A DNA stretch of 64,000 bases from Armatimonadota bacterium (GTDB lineage Bacteria; Armatimonadota; UBA5829; DSUL01), in the NCBI GenBank assembly GCA_025998755.1, contig AP024674.1, positions 682,001 through 746,000 of the forward strand, given 5' to 3'. The notes under the pieces were generated by a model that was not told the origin of the DNA, did not search any database, and saw only the letters and a list, made by a program, of their open reading frames with translations. Position numbers and translations under genes: made by a program. Shown in pieces: positions 36,936-46,555 of this stretch (positions are counted from its first letter, which is position 1; the number at the start of each line of letters is the position of its first letter).

Positions 36936-38933
36936 ATGGTCAACGAGACAGATTTCTCCGAATTCTTGGACGTCTACATTCAGGAGGCTAACGAGCAGAT
37001 CGAAAAGCTCGATGACGGCCTCTTGAGGCTGGAGAAGGAGCCTTCCGATACGGATATCCTGAACGCCATCTTCCGCGCCGCGCATACCCTGAAGGGATCG
37101 TCGGCGACGATGGGGTTCACCCACATTAAGGATCTTACTCACGACGCGGAAAACCTGCTGGACGCGCTGCGTAGCGCACCTCCCGAAGCCCGCAGCGCGG
37201 CGGTGGACAGCCTTCTGGCCACGACGGCGATCCTGAGAGCCTTTGTGGACGGCCTCCAGGAAGGCGATGCTTCAGGCACGGGACTGGAGGAGGAGGTTGC
37301 GGAGGTCAGGGCGCGACTGGCTGAGGCTATGCCCTCTCGCTCGGCTGCCGGGGAGTCTTCTCCGAAGCAGGCGCGCAAGGTTGCCGAAGGCCCCGGCACG
37401 CGATTCGAGATCCGCTTCCGTCAGGACTGTCAGATGCCTGCGGTACGGGCTTTCATGGCCACGCAGACCCTGGAAAACGCGGGCAACGTGCTTTGGACGG
37501 ATCCGGCGGGCGAGGCTCTGGACTCGCTCCAGGTTTCGGATGTCCTCACCGTCGGTGTGGACCTGCCTGAGGACGCGGACGCCGAAGCGCTGGCCGCACG
37601 CGTGGCGGATATCCCCGAGATCGAGTCGTGCAAAGTTCTGAAATCTTCGGACGCGCAAAGGATCAGCGGTGAGCCGGCGCAGTCCCGAGGTGCTGCCCAG
37701 CGTAAGGTGGCGGCAGACTCGCAGGAAGGCATGCAGACCGTCCGGGTGGCGGTGGACCTCCTGGACAGGTTGGTCAACCTGGTGGGCGAGCTGGTGGTGG
37801 ATCGCACCGGCCTGGCTCTCATTGAGGGCAATCTGGCCGGTAAGTTCGAGTCAGACGAGTCCGTCCAGAGCCTTCGCGCCATCAACAGCCACCTGGGGCG
37901 CATCGTCACCGACATCCACGACGAGATCATGCGTATGAGGATGTTGCCCGTCGGACAGGTGTTCCGCCGGTATCCGCGTATGGTCCGGGATCTCTGCCAG
38001 AAGTTGGGCAAGAAGGCCGATCTTATCCTCGAGGGCGAAGAGACGGGTCTGGATCGCTCCATTCTGGAGGATATCGTTGATCCGCTGACCCACCTCCTCC
38101 GTAATGCGCTCGATCACGGCATCGAGACACCTCAGGAGCGGCTGGAGAAAGGCAAGCCCGAGACCGGCCGGGTGGTTCTCTCCGCGCGTCACGAGGAGGG
38201 CCACGTAGTCATCGAGATCGAAGATGATGGAAAGGGAATCGACGCTGCAAAGGTGCGCGATGCTGCCGTGGCCAGAGGGGTGATCTCCGCCGAGGCGGCC
38301 TCCAAACTGGACGAGCGTGACAGTTTGATGCTCCTTTTTGCCTCCGGTGTCAGCACCGCCGAGAAGGTCACAGAGATCTCCGGACGTGGCGTCGGGCTGG
38401 ACGTTGTCAAGAATAACATCGAGAAGCTCCACGGCCAGATTGAGGTTTCCTCTACCCCCGGTCAGGGATCCCGGTTTACAGTGCGATTGCCGTTGACGCT
38501 GGCCATCGTTCCCGCGCTGATCGTCCGGTCGAGTGGGCGGCTGTTCGCCATACCGCTTGCTTCGGTGGTCTCCACCACTATCGAGCAATCCAGCCGCATC
38601 CATACCATCGAGGGTGTGCCTTGCGTCGTCGTCAGGAATGAGACTCTCCCGCTCATCAGCGCCGCTTCTGTCTTCGAGGGGCGGGACAGGTTCATCCCGG
38701 AGCAGGAGGAGTTCACCGTCGTCATCGTGCAGAGTCGCGGCAAGAATGCCGCATTCGCCGTGGACGAGATGGTCGGAAAGATGGAGATCGTCGTCAAATC
38801 CCTCGGCTCGTATCTCGGGGAGATTCCGGGCTTCTCAGGCGCGGCCATCCTGGGTGACGGCCATATTGCCCTGATTGTGGACGTGGCTTCCATGCTGGAT
38901 ATGCTGCGCCGCCGCAGGGCGATGGCAGCCTAA
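36936..38933 (+). CDS. cheA: chemotaxis histidine kinase CheA
   Basis: A 665-residue hybrid of HPt, dimerisation, ATPase and CheW-like domains. The phosphoacceptor His lies in FRAAHTLKGSSATMGF (about 46-61). A P2-like region follows (about 155-245), then the P3 helices (MQTVRVAVDLLDRLVNLVGE), and the ATPase with LLRNALDHGIETP (N box), DDGKGID and GRGVGLDVVKNNI (about 484-496). The C-terminal CheW-like P5 domain (about 520-660) includes LPLISAASVF. GGAGGAG precedes ATG 36936. CheR follows 33 bp later, but no CheW, CheY, CheB or receptor is in the window. Confidence 0.93.
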   Translation: MVNETDFSEFLDVYIQEANEQIEKLDDGLLRLEKEPSDTDILNAIFRAAHTLKGSSATMGFTHIKDLTHDAENLLDALRSAPPEARSAAVDSLLATTAILRAFVDGLQEGDASGTGLEEEVAEVRARLAEAMPSRSAAGESSPKQARKVAEGPGTRFEIRFRQDCQMPAVRAFMATQTLENAGNVLWTDPAGEALDSLQVSDVLTVGVDLPEDADAEALAARVADIPEIESCKVLKSSDAQRISGEPAQSRGAAQRKVAADSQEGMQTVRVAVDLLDRLVNLVGELVVDRTGLALIEGNLAGKFESDESVQSLRAINSHLGRIVTDIHDEIMRMRMLPVGQVFRRYPRMVRDLCQKLGKKADLILEGEETGLDRSILEDIVDPLTHLLRNALDHGIETPQERLEKGKPETGRVVLSARHEEGHVVIEIEDDGKGIDAAKVRDAAVARGVISAEAASKLDERDSLMLLFASGVSTAEKVTEISGRGVGLDVVKNNIEKLHGQIEVSSTPGQGSRFTVRLPLTLAIVPALIVRSSGRLFAIPLASVVSTTIEQSSRIHTIEGVPCVVVRNETLPLISAASVFEGRDRFIPEQEEFTVVIVQSRGKNAAFAVDEMVGKMEIVVKSLGSYLGEIPGFSGAAILGDGHIALIVDVASMLDMLRRRRAMAA

Positions 38934-38966
38934 TCGAAGAGTGAGTGTGTCCGGGAGGTCTGGACG

Positions 38967-39752
38967 TTGAGACAGTCGGATCTGACATACGAAGAGTTCA
39001 TCGCGCAGATCAAGCAGCGCACCGGCATAGACCTGGCTCTCTACAAGCAGGAGCAGATGCAGCGCAGGCTCAAGGGCTCCATGGAGCGGGCCGGTGCTGA
39101 CGGGTATGCCGCCTACTTGCGCCTTCTGGACACCAATCCCACCGTCAGGCAGGTGTTTCTGGACCGTCTGACCATAAACGTCTCAGAGCTGTTCCGCAAC
39201 CCGGAGCATTTCGGCACCCTGGCGGACCGGATCCTTCCGGAGATCGCGGAGGGAAAGCGCAGCATCCGTATCTGGAGCGCCGGCTGCTCCTACGGCGCGG
39301 AGCCGGTTTCGCTGGCGGTTCTGGCGCAGGAAAAGCTGCCAGGGGTGTCCTGCGAGATCCTGGCGACTGACATTGACGAAAGCATCCTGAAGGCCGCCGC
39401 GAAGGGAGAGTTCCAGGATCCGGACATGAAGAATGTCAACGCTCAGCGCCGAGCACGCTGGTTCGAGCGGGAGGGCACAACATGGAAGGCCAAGCCGGAG
39501 TTGATGCGCCTCATCCGGTTTGTGAAGCATAACCTGCTGGCGGATTCTGCTCCGGGCGTCTTTGACCTCATTGTGTGCCGGAATGTCGTCATCTACTTCG
39601 GGGACGAGGCGAAGGACCGGGTTAACCGCATGTTCTTCCAAGCGCTCAAGCCGGGCGGTTATCTGTTCGTGGGTGGCACGGAGCGCGTGGCGGACAGCGA
39701 ACAGATCGGGTTCGAGAACCCTCTGCCATTTTTCTACCGCAGACCTCGTTGA
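38967..39752 (+). CDS. cheR: chemotaxis protein methyltransferase CheR
   Basis: A 261-residue SAM-dependent methyltransferase that methylates receptor glutamates. The N-terminal helical domain (1-75, with TYEEFIAQIKQRTGIDL) precedes the Rossmann domain. The SAM site is IRIWSAGCSYGAEPVSLAVL (about 98-117), with ILATDIDESILKAA and FDLIVCRNVVIYF (about 195-207). The start is TTG 38967, with GGGAGGT upstream. It is the partner of cheA 33 bp before it. A strong GC-rich hairpin lies 40 bp after the stop. Confidence 0.92.
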   Translation: MRQSDLTYEEFIAQIKQRTGIDLALYKQEQMQRRLKGSMERAGADGYAAYLRLLDTNPTVRQVFLDRLTINVSELFRNPEHFGTLADRILPEIAEGKRSIRIWSAGCSYGAEPVSLAVLAQEKLPGVSCEILATDIDESILKAAAKGEFQDPDMKNVNAQRRARWFEREGTTWKAKPELMRLIRFVKHNLLADSAPGVFDLIVCRNVVIYFGDEAKDRVNRMFFQALKPGGYLFVGGTERVADSEQIGFENPLPFFYRRPR

Positions 39753-39794
39753 GCTGATTCCCGGAGGAGTCCGGGACGTGCGTGTGTAATCCTG

Positions 39795-39833
39795 CCGGGG
39801 CCGGTTGCTAGCCGCACCGGCCCCGGAGGTTTT
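39795..39833 (+). terminator. 11-bp GC hairpin with short T-tract, overlapping the next ribosome site
   Basis: CCGGGGCCGGT (39795-39805) pairs perfectly with ACCGGCCCCGG (39816-39826) around a 10-base loop, and TTTT follows after AGG. The right arm ends in GG of the GGAGG (39825-39829) that is the ribosome site for ATG 39836. It works as a terminator for cheA-cheR, and in any read-through message it would hide part of the ribosome site. Confidence 0.68.
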
Positions 39834-39835
39834 GA

Positions 39836-42427
39836 ATGGGTTTGCCGCGCTATGTGGCCGTGGCGCTGCTTGCTTTCTGCCTGCCGGCAAGCTGCCCGGC
39901 CAACAATCCCTGTGGACTGATGAGCCTGAGCGGCAGAGGAGACTCCACCGGGATGCTAACCCATTTCAGGCTGGCAAGCGATCTCGTCGGGGAGTGGGGT
40001 TACGTCCGGGTGGGGACAGACTTTACGGATGGGGGGATCGACGACCTGGAGGGGGTTCTGGTGCTCTGCCGCGCGATGCATCTCATCCCGGTGGTCACCG
40101 GTTTTCACCTTCCGCCGCAGTATTACGAGGATCCCGGCCGCAATGTGCCTCGGCGTGACCCGGACGGTTCGCTCACCTCGTTCGAGCGGGCTTACGAAGA
40201 GTGGCTTCGCGAGGTATACCGCCGTGGTCTGGTCATTCCCTACTTCGAGTACGGCAACGAGGTGAACGGCGGGTATTTCGCAGATCATCCCGAGGCGTAT
40301 GCGGAAGTCTGTATGGCAACGAGCCGGGCCTTCAAGAGGGTTGATTCCTCCCTCAGCTTTGGAACGGCGGGGATGGCCGGGTGCGCCCTGGACTTCTACG
40401 AGGCTATGTTGCGAAAGGCGCCGGAACTGGTGCGCCACGTGGATCACTGGGGATTCCATCCGTACGGCGTCAATCATCCCCCGGGATATGCGCGCATCTT
40501 CGACAACTATGCCCTGGACTGCCATCACGACCTGGTGGACCTGCTGAAGCGCTTCGGGGTGGACGATCCTGTGCTCATCGCCACGGAGACCGGCTACGAA
40601 CTGGGCAACCAGCGCGACCGGCGCTTCCCCAAGATCACCGAAGAGCTGAGGGCGCGCTACCTGGTGGACGCTTACACCAACCACTGGGCCCCCGACCCTC
40701 ACATACGCGCCGTGATGCTCTTCGTTCTTCAGGATGTGCGCTGGCAAAACTGGAACGGATGGGATCTGGTGCGGGAGGATTACTCGCTCACTCCCGCCTA
40801 TACGGCCATACGCGACCTGCCCAAGCCAAAAGGCAGCGATTTTCTGCCATCGGGTTCCTGCCGGGTAAGCGGGCGCGTCACGGATTCCGCGCTGGGCCGG
40901 GGAGTGGAGGATTTCATCGTCTGGATCCGCCGGCCGTCCGGGCCGTATTATGCCGCCGTCACGGACAGAGAGGGACGCTTCGAGATTACCGGCGTGCCTG
41001 AAGGCCGTTACACCATTTCGGGATTCCGCGACGGATTCAGTGCTGCGCCTCCTGCGGAGATCTCCCTTGTCCCTGCTGCCAACGTGACGTGGAACGCGGT
41101 GGTTGACCGGGTGGGGTTGGTTGCGCCGATCGAAGGTCCGGCGACCCTTCAGGTGCCGCCGGGCTATACCGCGTCGCTTGAGGGGCAATCCGTCTCTATG
41201 GACGAAAGCGTAAAACGCACCGGCGCATCAAGCCTTCGAATCGAGGCCAACGGCCGTCCGGCTTCCGTCTGGCAGGTGACCGGCTATGAGTCCGTCCTGC
41301 CGGGACGGGTATATGCGGCCGAGGTGTGGGTGAAGACCCGCGATCTCGTACTGGGAAAGGGTGCCGGGGCCTCGCTGCACATCCAGGTGACGGATAGCTC
41401 GGCGCGGGAGCTTGCGACTGCGGAGATCCCTCTTGGCCGCTCCGGAACTGTTGACTGGGCCCCGTTGACGCTTGTAGTCTCGCCGCAGCCGCAGGCCAGA
41501 CGCCTCTGGGTATCGCTGCGGGTGGACGCGCAGTCGGGGACGGTGTGGTTCGATGATCTCTTTGTTCACGAGGCATCCTGGCCGCTTCCCGGTGCGGCCG
41601 GAATCTCGGGCGAGGGTGTTGTCTCCGGCTCGGTCGTCGGGAACAACGTCGTGTTCGGGGAGCGCGAGTACCTGGCGGACGCCGTGGTCTTTACTGTGCC
41701 GCTGGGGAAGTGGACACGCACCGACTTTCTGGGCCGGTATCGCATTGAAGGCTTACCGGCCGGTGATTACCGTATTGCCGCTTTCCATCCGGACTATCAG
41801 GCAGCTGCGGCGCCGCTCACGGTGCGGGATGGTGAGAGTTCCCTGGACCTGTCGTTGCCGCCGCGCGATTACCCGGCCGAACTCAGGAATCCGGGTTTCG
41901 AGGAACCGGTCAGCCATCCCACATGGTTCCGCGACTGGAGCCGCTTCGGCACCACGGAAGGGATGCAAACGGCCGGCTGGCACAAAGGGTTGCCGGAGCA
42001 CCCGCAGGGTTTCCAGCCGCATTCTGGCAAAGGTTTTTACGGGGCTGTGGCGGGGTCTAACATCAAGGATGGCGGCATCTTTCAAACGATCGCTGTAGAG
42101 CCGCACGCGCTTTACGAGGTCAGCGTTTGGAGCTATACCTATCAGACAGGCGAGGGGGTGCGCGGGGACGTGGCTAACCGCCTGGGAGTGGATCCGGCGG
42201 GTGGCCGCGATCCGCAGTCACCATACGTCATCTGGACGTCGGCGCGGCCCAGCCACAAAGCCTGGAGCCGGCTGAGTCTCCGCGTAAGGCCGATCGGGCC
42301 GTATATGACCGTTTTCCTGCATCATCTGCAGGTGCACGGGCTGACATTCAACTGTAACCTGTTCGACGACGTGGAAGTCCGCAGGATTGGACCGCCGGAC
42401 CGCTCCCTAGCCGCGCCTGTCGAATAG
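39836..42427 (+). CDS. secreted clan GH-A-like glycosidase with carbohydrate-binding modules
   Basis: An 863-residue exported protein with a signal peptide (1-22, ending PASCPA). The TIM barrel (about 25-335) has Glu142 in FEYGNEVNGGYF as probable acid/base and Glu251 in IATETGYELG as nucleophile. Then come a carboxypeptidase-regulatory-like beta domain (about 342-420, GVPEGRYTISG), a carbohydrate-binding-like jelly roll (about 450-580), a second regulatory-like domain (about 600-680, GLPAGDYRIAAFHPD) and a final jelly roll (about 685-855). It is probably an extracellular polysaccharide hydrolase; the family and substrate are not resolved. The GH88-like gene follows 27 bp later, suggesting joint use of a uronate-rich glycan. 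Confidence 0.78.
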   Translation: MGLPRYVAVALLAFCLPASCPANNPCGLMSLSGRGDSTGMLTHFRLASDLVGEWGYVRVGTDFTDGGIDDLEGVLVLCRAMHLIPVVTGFHLPPQYYEDPGRNVPRRDPDGSLTSFERAYEEWLREVYRRGLVIPYFEYGNEVNGGYFADHPEAYAEVCMATSRAFKRVDSSLSFGTAGMAGCALDFYEAMLRKAPELVRHVDHWGFHPYGVNHPPGYARIFDNYALDCHHDLVDLLKRFGVDDPVLIATETGYELGNQRDRRFPKITEELRARYLVDAYTNHWAPDPHIRAVMLFVLQDVRWQNWNGWDLVREDYSLTPAYTAIRDLPKPKGSDFLPSGSCRVSGRVTDSALGRGVEDFIVWIRRPSGPYYAAVTDREGRFEITGVPEGRYTISGFRDGFSAAPPAEISLVPAANVTWNAVVDRVGLVAPIEGPATLQVPPGYTASLEGQSVSMDESVKRTGASSLRIEANGRPASVWQVTGYESVLPGRVYAAEVWVKTRDLVLGKGAGASLHIQVTDSSARELATAEIPLGRSGTVDWAPLTLVVSPQPQARRLWVSLRVDAQSGTVWFDDLFVHEASWPLPGAAGISGEGVVSGSVVGNNVVFGEREYLADAVVFTVPLGKWTRTDFLGRYRIEGLPAGDYRIAAFHPDYQAAAAPLTVRDGESSLDLSLPPRDYPAELRNPGFEEPVSHPTWFRDWSRFGTTEGMQTAGWHKGLPEHPQGFQPHSGKGFYGAVAGSNIKDGGIFQTIAVEPHALYEVSVWSYTYQTGEGVRGDVANRLGVDPAGGRDPQSPYVIWTSARPSHKAWSRLSLRVRPIGPYMTVFLHHLQVHGLTFNCNLFDDVEVRRIGPPDRSLAAPVE

Positions 42428-42454
42428 AAGGTTTGGGGGAGAGATCTTCACACT

Positions 42455-43861
42455 ATGCTGCAGATAGCAAGGGACATCCGCCCGACGGACCTGCTCCCGG
42501 GCATCGAACGGATGTGGGAGCTGTCCGCCAAAAAGGTGCTGGATATCGAGGAATCGTGGCGTCCAGAGGACGGAGCGCCTGTCTTCACTGTCCGGGGTCG
42601 TTATACGGCCCGGGGTTGGACCGAGTGGACACAGGGTTTCCAGTTCGGGTCGGCCATCCTCCAGTTCGATGCAACCGGAGACGAGCGTTTCCTCCGGCTT
42701 GGCCGGGAAAACACTCTGTGCCGTATGGCCGGACATCTCACCCACACGGGTGTGCATGACCACGGATTCAATAATGTCAGCACCTACGGCAACCTGTTGC
42801 GCCTCATGCAGGAAGGCCGTATCCCGGGCGACAGCTGGGAGCGGGAGTTCTATATCCTTGCCCTCAAGTGCAGTGGAGCCGTCCAGGCGAGCCGCTGGAC
42901 GTCCATCGCTGGCGGGGGAGGCTTCATTTACTCCTTCAACGGCCCGCACTCGCTTTTCGCGGATACCATCCGTTCGCTGCGGTCGCTGGCCGTAGCGCAC
43001 GCGCTGGGGCACGAGTTGATGGGCGAGAAGGACCGGCGAATCTCTCTGCTGGGACGGCTGCTGGACCACGCGCGCGCCACCGCCAGATATGCCGTTTACT
43101 ACGGGACCGGAAGGGACGCCTATGACGTACGCGGACGCGTGGCGCACGAGAGCATCTTCAACACCAATGACGGCAGTTACCGCTGTCCCAACAGCCAGCA
43201 GGGCTACTCGCCGTTTACCACCTGGACGCGTGGCCTTGCCTGGGTGATGTGCGGCTGCGCGGAGCAGCTCGAATTCCTCTCAGAGATCCCGGACAGCGCA
43301 CTGGAGCCTCACGGGGGACGGGCGGAAGTGGAGGGATTCCTGCTGGATGCGGCGCTCGCGACGTGCGACTTTTATATTGTCAACACACCCTCCGACGGTA
43401 TCCCCTACTGGGACACGGGCGCGCCGGGACTCCGGCATATGGGAGATTATCTCTCCCGCCCGGCGGAGCCGTTCAACGAGTATGAGCCGGTGGACTCGTC
43501 GGCCGCTGCCATCGCCTCGCAGGGATTGCTTCGCGTGGGCCGCTGGCTGGAGAGGCGGGGACGTAAAGATGATGGAGAGCGTTATCTGCAGGCGGGCCTG
43601 ACCGTTCTGAAGCGTTTGCTGGAGGAGCCATATCTCAGCGTGGAGCCGGATCATCAGGGTCTTTTGCTCCATAGTGTATACCATCGTCCCAACGGATGGG
43701 ACCATGTGCCCGAGGGGAAGAAGGTCCCGTGCGGGGAGTCCAGCATGTGGGGGGACTATCATCTGCGCGAGGCCGCCCTGCTGGTGCAGAGGATGGCGTC
43801 CGGGGGACCGGACCTGGTCTTCTACGGCGGGTTGCCGAAGGAGCTTCTGGCGGATGGATAG
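42455..43861 (+). CDS. unsaturated glucuronyl hydrolase-like protein (GH88)
   Basis: A 468-residue alpha/alpha-barrel protein. The sequence follows the GH88 pattern: TQGFQFGSAILQFDATGDERF (about 59-79), HDHGFNNVSTYGNLLRL with Asp102, SPFTTWTRGLAWVMCGCAEQ, YWDTGAPGL, DSSAAAIASQGLLRVG and SMWGDYHLREAALL near the end. GH88 enzymes hydrate the unsaturated uronic acid left by a polysaccharide lyase, releasing a 4-deoxy-keto-uronate. There is no signal peptide, so it is cytoplasmic and acts on imported oligosaccharides. The SDR and KDG pathway genes lie directly downstream, supporting the assignment. GGGGGAGAG lies upstream of ATG 42455. Confidence 0.85.
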   Translation: MLQIARDIRPTDLLPGIERMWELSAKKVLDIEESWRPEDGAPVFTVRGRYTARGWTEWTQGFQFGSAILQFDATGDERFLRLGRENTLCRMAGHLTHTGVHDHGFNNVSTYGNLLRLMQEGRIPGDSWEREFYILALKCSGAVQASRWTSIAGGGGFIYSFNGPHSLFADTIRSLRSLAVAHALGHELMGEKDRRISLLGRLLDHARATARYAVYYGTGRDAYDVRGRVAHESIFNTNDGSYRCPNSQQGYSPFTTWTRGLAWVMCGCAEQLEFLSEIPDSALEPHGGRAEVEGFLLDAALATCDFYIVNTPSDGIPYWDTGAPGLRHMGDYLSRPAEPFNEYEPVDSSAAAIASQGLLRVGRWLERRGRKDDGERYLQAGLTVLKRLLEEPYLSVEPDHQGLLLHSVYHRPNGWDHVPEGKKVPCGESSMWGDYHLREAALLVQRMASGGPDLVFYGGLPKELLADG

Positions 43862-44624
43862 GGTTGCGATCGTTACCGGCGGGACCCGTGGTATCGGGCT
43901 GGGGATAGCCCGTGCGCTGGCGCGCGAGGGCTGGTCGCTGGTGGTCAACGGCCGGCGGCCGGAATGTGAGACGGCAGAGGCGCTTGAGGTACTGAAAGCC
44001 TGCTCACCGGGAGTTCTCTACGTGCGCGCGGATATCAGCGACCCGGAAGGACGCGCTCGCATCCTCGATATGACCCGCGAGAGGTTCGGCCGTCTGGACG
44101 CGCTGGTGAACAACGCCGGTGTCGCGCCGGACGTGCGCGCCGATATCCTGGACGCCTCGGAGGAAAGCTTCGACCGCCTCATCTCCATTAATCTCAAGGG
44201 CCCATACTTCCTGACGCAGGCGGCTGCTCGCTGGATGCTGGAACAGCGCGAGGCAGATCCTTCGTGGGAGGGGACGATCGTCAACATTACGTCCATCTCC
44301 GCGACGACAGCCTCCGTGAACCGGGGGGACTACTGCATCACGAAGGCCGGTCTCGCCATGGCCAGCAGACTCTGGGCCGTGCGCCTCGCAGACCACGGCA
44401 TCCGCGTCTACGAAGTCCGCCCCGGCATCATCGAGACCGACATGACGTCAGGCGTCAGGGAGAAATACGATCACCTGATTGCGGAAGGCCTCCTGCTCCA
44501 GCGCAGGTGGGGGACACCGGACGACGTCGGACGGGCCGTGGCATCCTTGTTGAGGGGAGACTTCCCCTATTCTACCGGCAGCGTGCTGATGGTGGACGGC
44601 GGGTTCTCGGTGGAGCGCCTCTGA
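43854..44624 (+). CDS. short-chain dehydrogenase, possible 2-keto-3-deoxygluconate step
   Basis: A 256-residue SDR. It has TGGTRGIGLG (8-17) for NAD(P), NNAG (86-89), Ser147, Tyr160 and Lys164 in YCITK, and the C-terminal MVDGGFS. The GH88 stop lies inside its first codons, so the two are tightly coupled. This type, often annotated as 3-ketoacyl-ACP reductase, could act as a KduD-like reductase turning 3-deoxy-glycero-2,5-hexodiulosonate into 2-keto-3-deoxygluconate. That role is inferred from its neighbours; it lacks a diagnostic KduD feature, and no kduI is seen. Confidence 0.82.
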   Translation: MDRVAIVTGGTRGIGLGIARALAREGWSLVVNGRRPECETAEALEVLKACSPGVLYVRADISDPEGRARILDMTRERFGRLDALVNNAGVAPDVRADILDASEESFDRLISINLKGPYFLTQAAARWMLEQREADPSWEGTIVNITSISATTASVNRGDYCITKAGLAMASRLWAVRLADHGIRVYEVRPGIIETDMTSGVREKYDHLIAEGLLLQRRWGTPDDVGRAVASLLRGDFPYSTGSVLMVDGGFSVERL

Positions 44625-44639
44625 AGGGCGTCGAGCGCT

Positions 44640-45671
44640 CTAGCGCTGCACGCGCCCGCTGGCGTCGCCGCCCATCAGCTTCTCCACCTCGGAGACGGAG
44701 ACACGGTTGAAGTCGCCGGGAATGGAGTGTTTCAGGCAGCTGGCGGCTACGGCGAACTCCAGCGCGTCCCGGGAGCTCTGATAGCGCCGCATTCCGAAGA
44801 TCAACCCGGCTGCGAATGCGTCGCCGCCACCCACGCGGTCCACGATGTCCGTGATTTCGTACTTCCGGCTAACGTGGAATGCCTCGCGGTCGTTCAGGCA
44901 GGCGGACCAACCGTTGATGTCCGCGCCTCGGCTTTCTCGGAGGGTGATAGCCATCGCCCGGACGTTCGGGAATTCCTCAAGTACGCGGTCCGTCAGCGCT
45001 CTATAGACATCGGTCTCCAGATGCCCGGATTCCACGGAGACGTTCACCTGGATGCCCAGCGACTTCTGGCAGTCCTCTTCGTTCGCTATGCCGACGTCCA
45101 CGAAGCCCATCAGCATGCGCATGACTTCCGGAGCGCTTTTGCCGTATTTCCAGAGCTTGGCGCGGTAGTTCAGGTCGCAGGAGACCGTAAGACCCTTCTC
45201 CTTCGCCGCCTGTACCGCCTCCAGCGCCAGATTGGCGGCCGAGGCGGACAGGGCGGGTGTGATGCCGGTCACATGGAACCAGTCCGCCCCTTCCAGCGCC
45301 TTTTCCCAGTCTATGTCGCCGGGGCCGGCCTTCGCCATACAGGAACCCGCTCGATCATACACTACCACCGAGGGACGCTGATTGGCGCCGTTCTCCAGAA
45401 AATAGATCCCCATCCGTCCGTCGGTGCGGGCAATGTGCGACGTATCCACCCCGAAACGCCGCAGCTCACCGATGCATGCGTCTCCGATCGGCCCCTCTGG
45501 AAGCACGCTGACGAAAGCCGCGTCTGCGCCGAAGTTCGCGAGCGACACCGCGACATTCGCCTCTCCGCCCCCAAATGTGGCTTCCAGCAACGGGGACTGA
45601 AACAGCCGCTCGTGTCCCGGCGATTTCAGCCGCAGCATAATCTCTCCGAACGTGACAACCCTGAAGTTCAA
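44640..45671 (-). CDS. kdgK: 2-keto-3-deoxygluconate kinase (PfkB family)
   Basis: A 343-residue ribokinase-fold sugar kinase. Visible marks are the substrate lid motif [15 protein letters not shown] (34-48) and the catalytic anion-hole motif [13 protein letters not shown] with Asp284. KDG kinases phosphorylate 2-keto-3-deoxygluconate to KDPG. The next gene in the same direction is KDPG aldolase, which makes the assignment strong. The start is TTG 45671 with GGGAGA upstream. It ends 15 bp from the convergent SDR. Fructokinase is the main alternative. Confidence 0.87.
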   Translation of the reverse strand: MNFRVVTFGEIMLRLKSPGHERLFQSPLLEATFGGGEANVAVSLANFGADAAFVSVLPEGPIGDACIGELRRFGVDTSHIARTDGRMGIYFLENGANQRPSVVVYDRAGSCMAKAGPGDIDWEKALEGADWFHVTGITPALSASAANLALEAVQAAKEKGLTVSCDLNYRAKLWKYGKSAPEVMRMLMGFVDVGIANEEDCQKSLGIQVNVSVESGHLETDVYRALTDRVLEEFPNVRAMAITLRESRGADINGWSACLNDREAFHVSRKYEITDIVDRVGGGDAFAAGLIFGMRRYQSSRDALEFAVAASCLKHSIPGDFNRVSVSEVEKLMGGDASGRVQR

Positions 45672-45718
45672 CTTTTGCTGTCTCCCTGTGACCTGTCCTT
45701 CTGTGTAGCCGGAAGAGT

Positions 45719-46360
45719 CTAAAGTCCTTTTGCGGCCCGCACGATGCCCACCGCCTCTGCTGTCAGGCGTTCTATCTCGTCGAAACGTCCTGCCTGCGCC
45801 AGCTCTTTGCGGACCATCCAGCTTCCACCGCAGGCGGGAGCCTGCTTGAATGAGAGATAGGCGGCGAGATTGGTCTCGTCAATACCGCCGGTGGGCACGA
45901 ACTTCAACATCCCGAATGGCGCGGCCAGAGCCTTCAGCATCCCGAGTCCGCCCAGAGGCTCGGCCGGGAAGAACTTCACCCACTCCAGCCCCATCTCCAC
46001 GGCGGCCATCAGGTCTGTGGGATTGCTGCAGCCCGGCAGTATGGGAACCCCTTTCTCGATGGCAAACTGGACCACCGCGCGGCTGAATCCCGGACTGACC
46101 AGGAATGCCGCCCCGGCGTCCAGCGCCTGACGCGCGGAATCCACCGTCAATACCGTTCCCGCCCCCACCAGCATTTCCGGCATCTCGCGACGCACCCGGG
46201 CGATGGCCGCCGCAGCCGCCGCGGTGCGGAAAGTGATCTCCGCCACGGGCAGGCCTCCCCGCGCCAGCGCCTGGCACGTATGCAGGGCCTCCTCGTCGCT
46301 TGTGGCAACCACTACCGGCACCACGCCGATCTGTTCGATCATCCGGAAAACGTCAGACAA
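45719..46360 (-). CDS. eda: KDPG/KHG aldolase
   Basis: A 213-residue class I aldolase that splits 2-keto-3-deoxy-6-phosphogluconate into pyruvate and glyceraldehyde 3-phosphate. The sequence has Glu41 in AEITFRT, the Schiff-base Lys129 in [12 protein letters not shown] and the phosphate-binding PTGGID (about 156-161). The length is typical. The start is TTG 46360 with GGGAGA seven bases upstream. It is the first gene of a two-gene minus-strand operon with kdgK, 47 bp apart, and completes the uronate pathway shared with the plus-strand GH88 and SDR. Confidence 0.92.
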   Translation of the reverse strand: MSDVFRMIEQIGVVPVVVATSDEEALHTCQALARGGLPVAEITFRTAAAAAAIARVRREMPEMLVGAGTVLTVDSARQALDAGAAFLVSPGFSRAVVQFAIEKGVPILPGCSNPTDLMAAVEMGLEWVKFFPAEPLGGLGMLKALAAPFGMLKFVPTGGIDETNLAAYLSFKQAPACGGSWMVRKELAQAGRFDEIERLTAEAVGIVRAAKGL

Positions 46361-46555
46361 ATCCAGTTCTCCCTGTGTGTTCTGCCGGAGATGTTCGACC
46401 CGGAGCAGTTCCCTCCCTGCTGGATGATCGCTGGAGCGGCCTCACGGCGCGGGAACCCTCCGGACCGCTGGCCGGTTTCATTTTCCGGCGCACCGGCCGT
46501 TCCGCACGTGCCGCCGCCGCCGCCACCAGAATGACTCATCTGAAAGGATTGAAGC

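Noticed and set aside
44633-44647. AGCGCT-CT-AGCGCT repeat at the end of kdgK as a terminator
   Set aside because: It lies partly in the coding end and has only 6-bp arms with no T-run.
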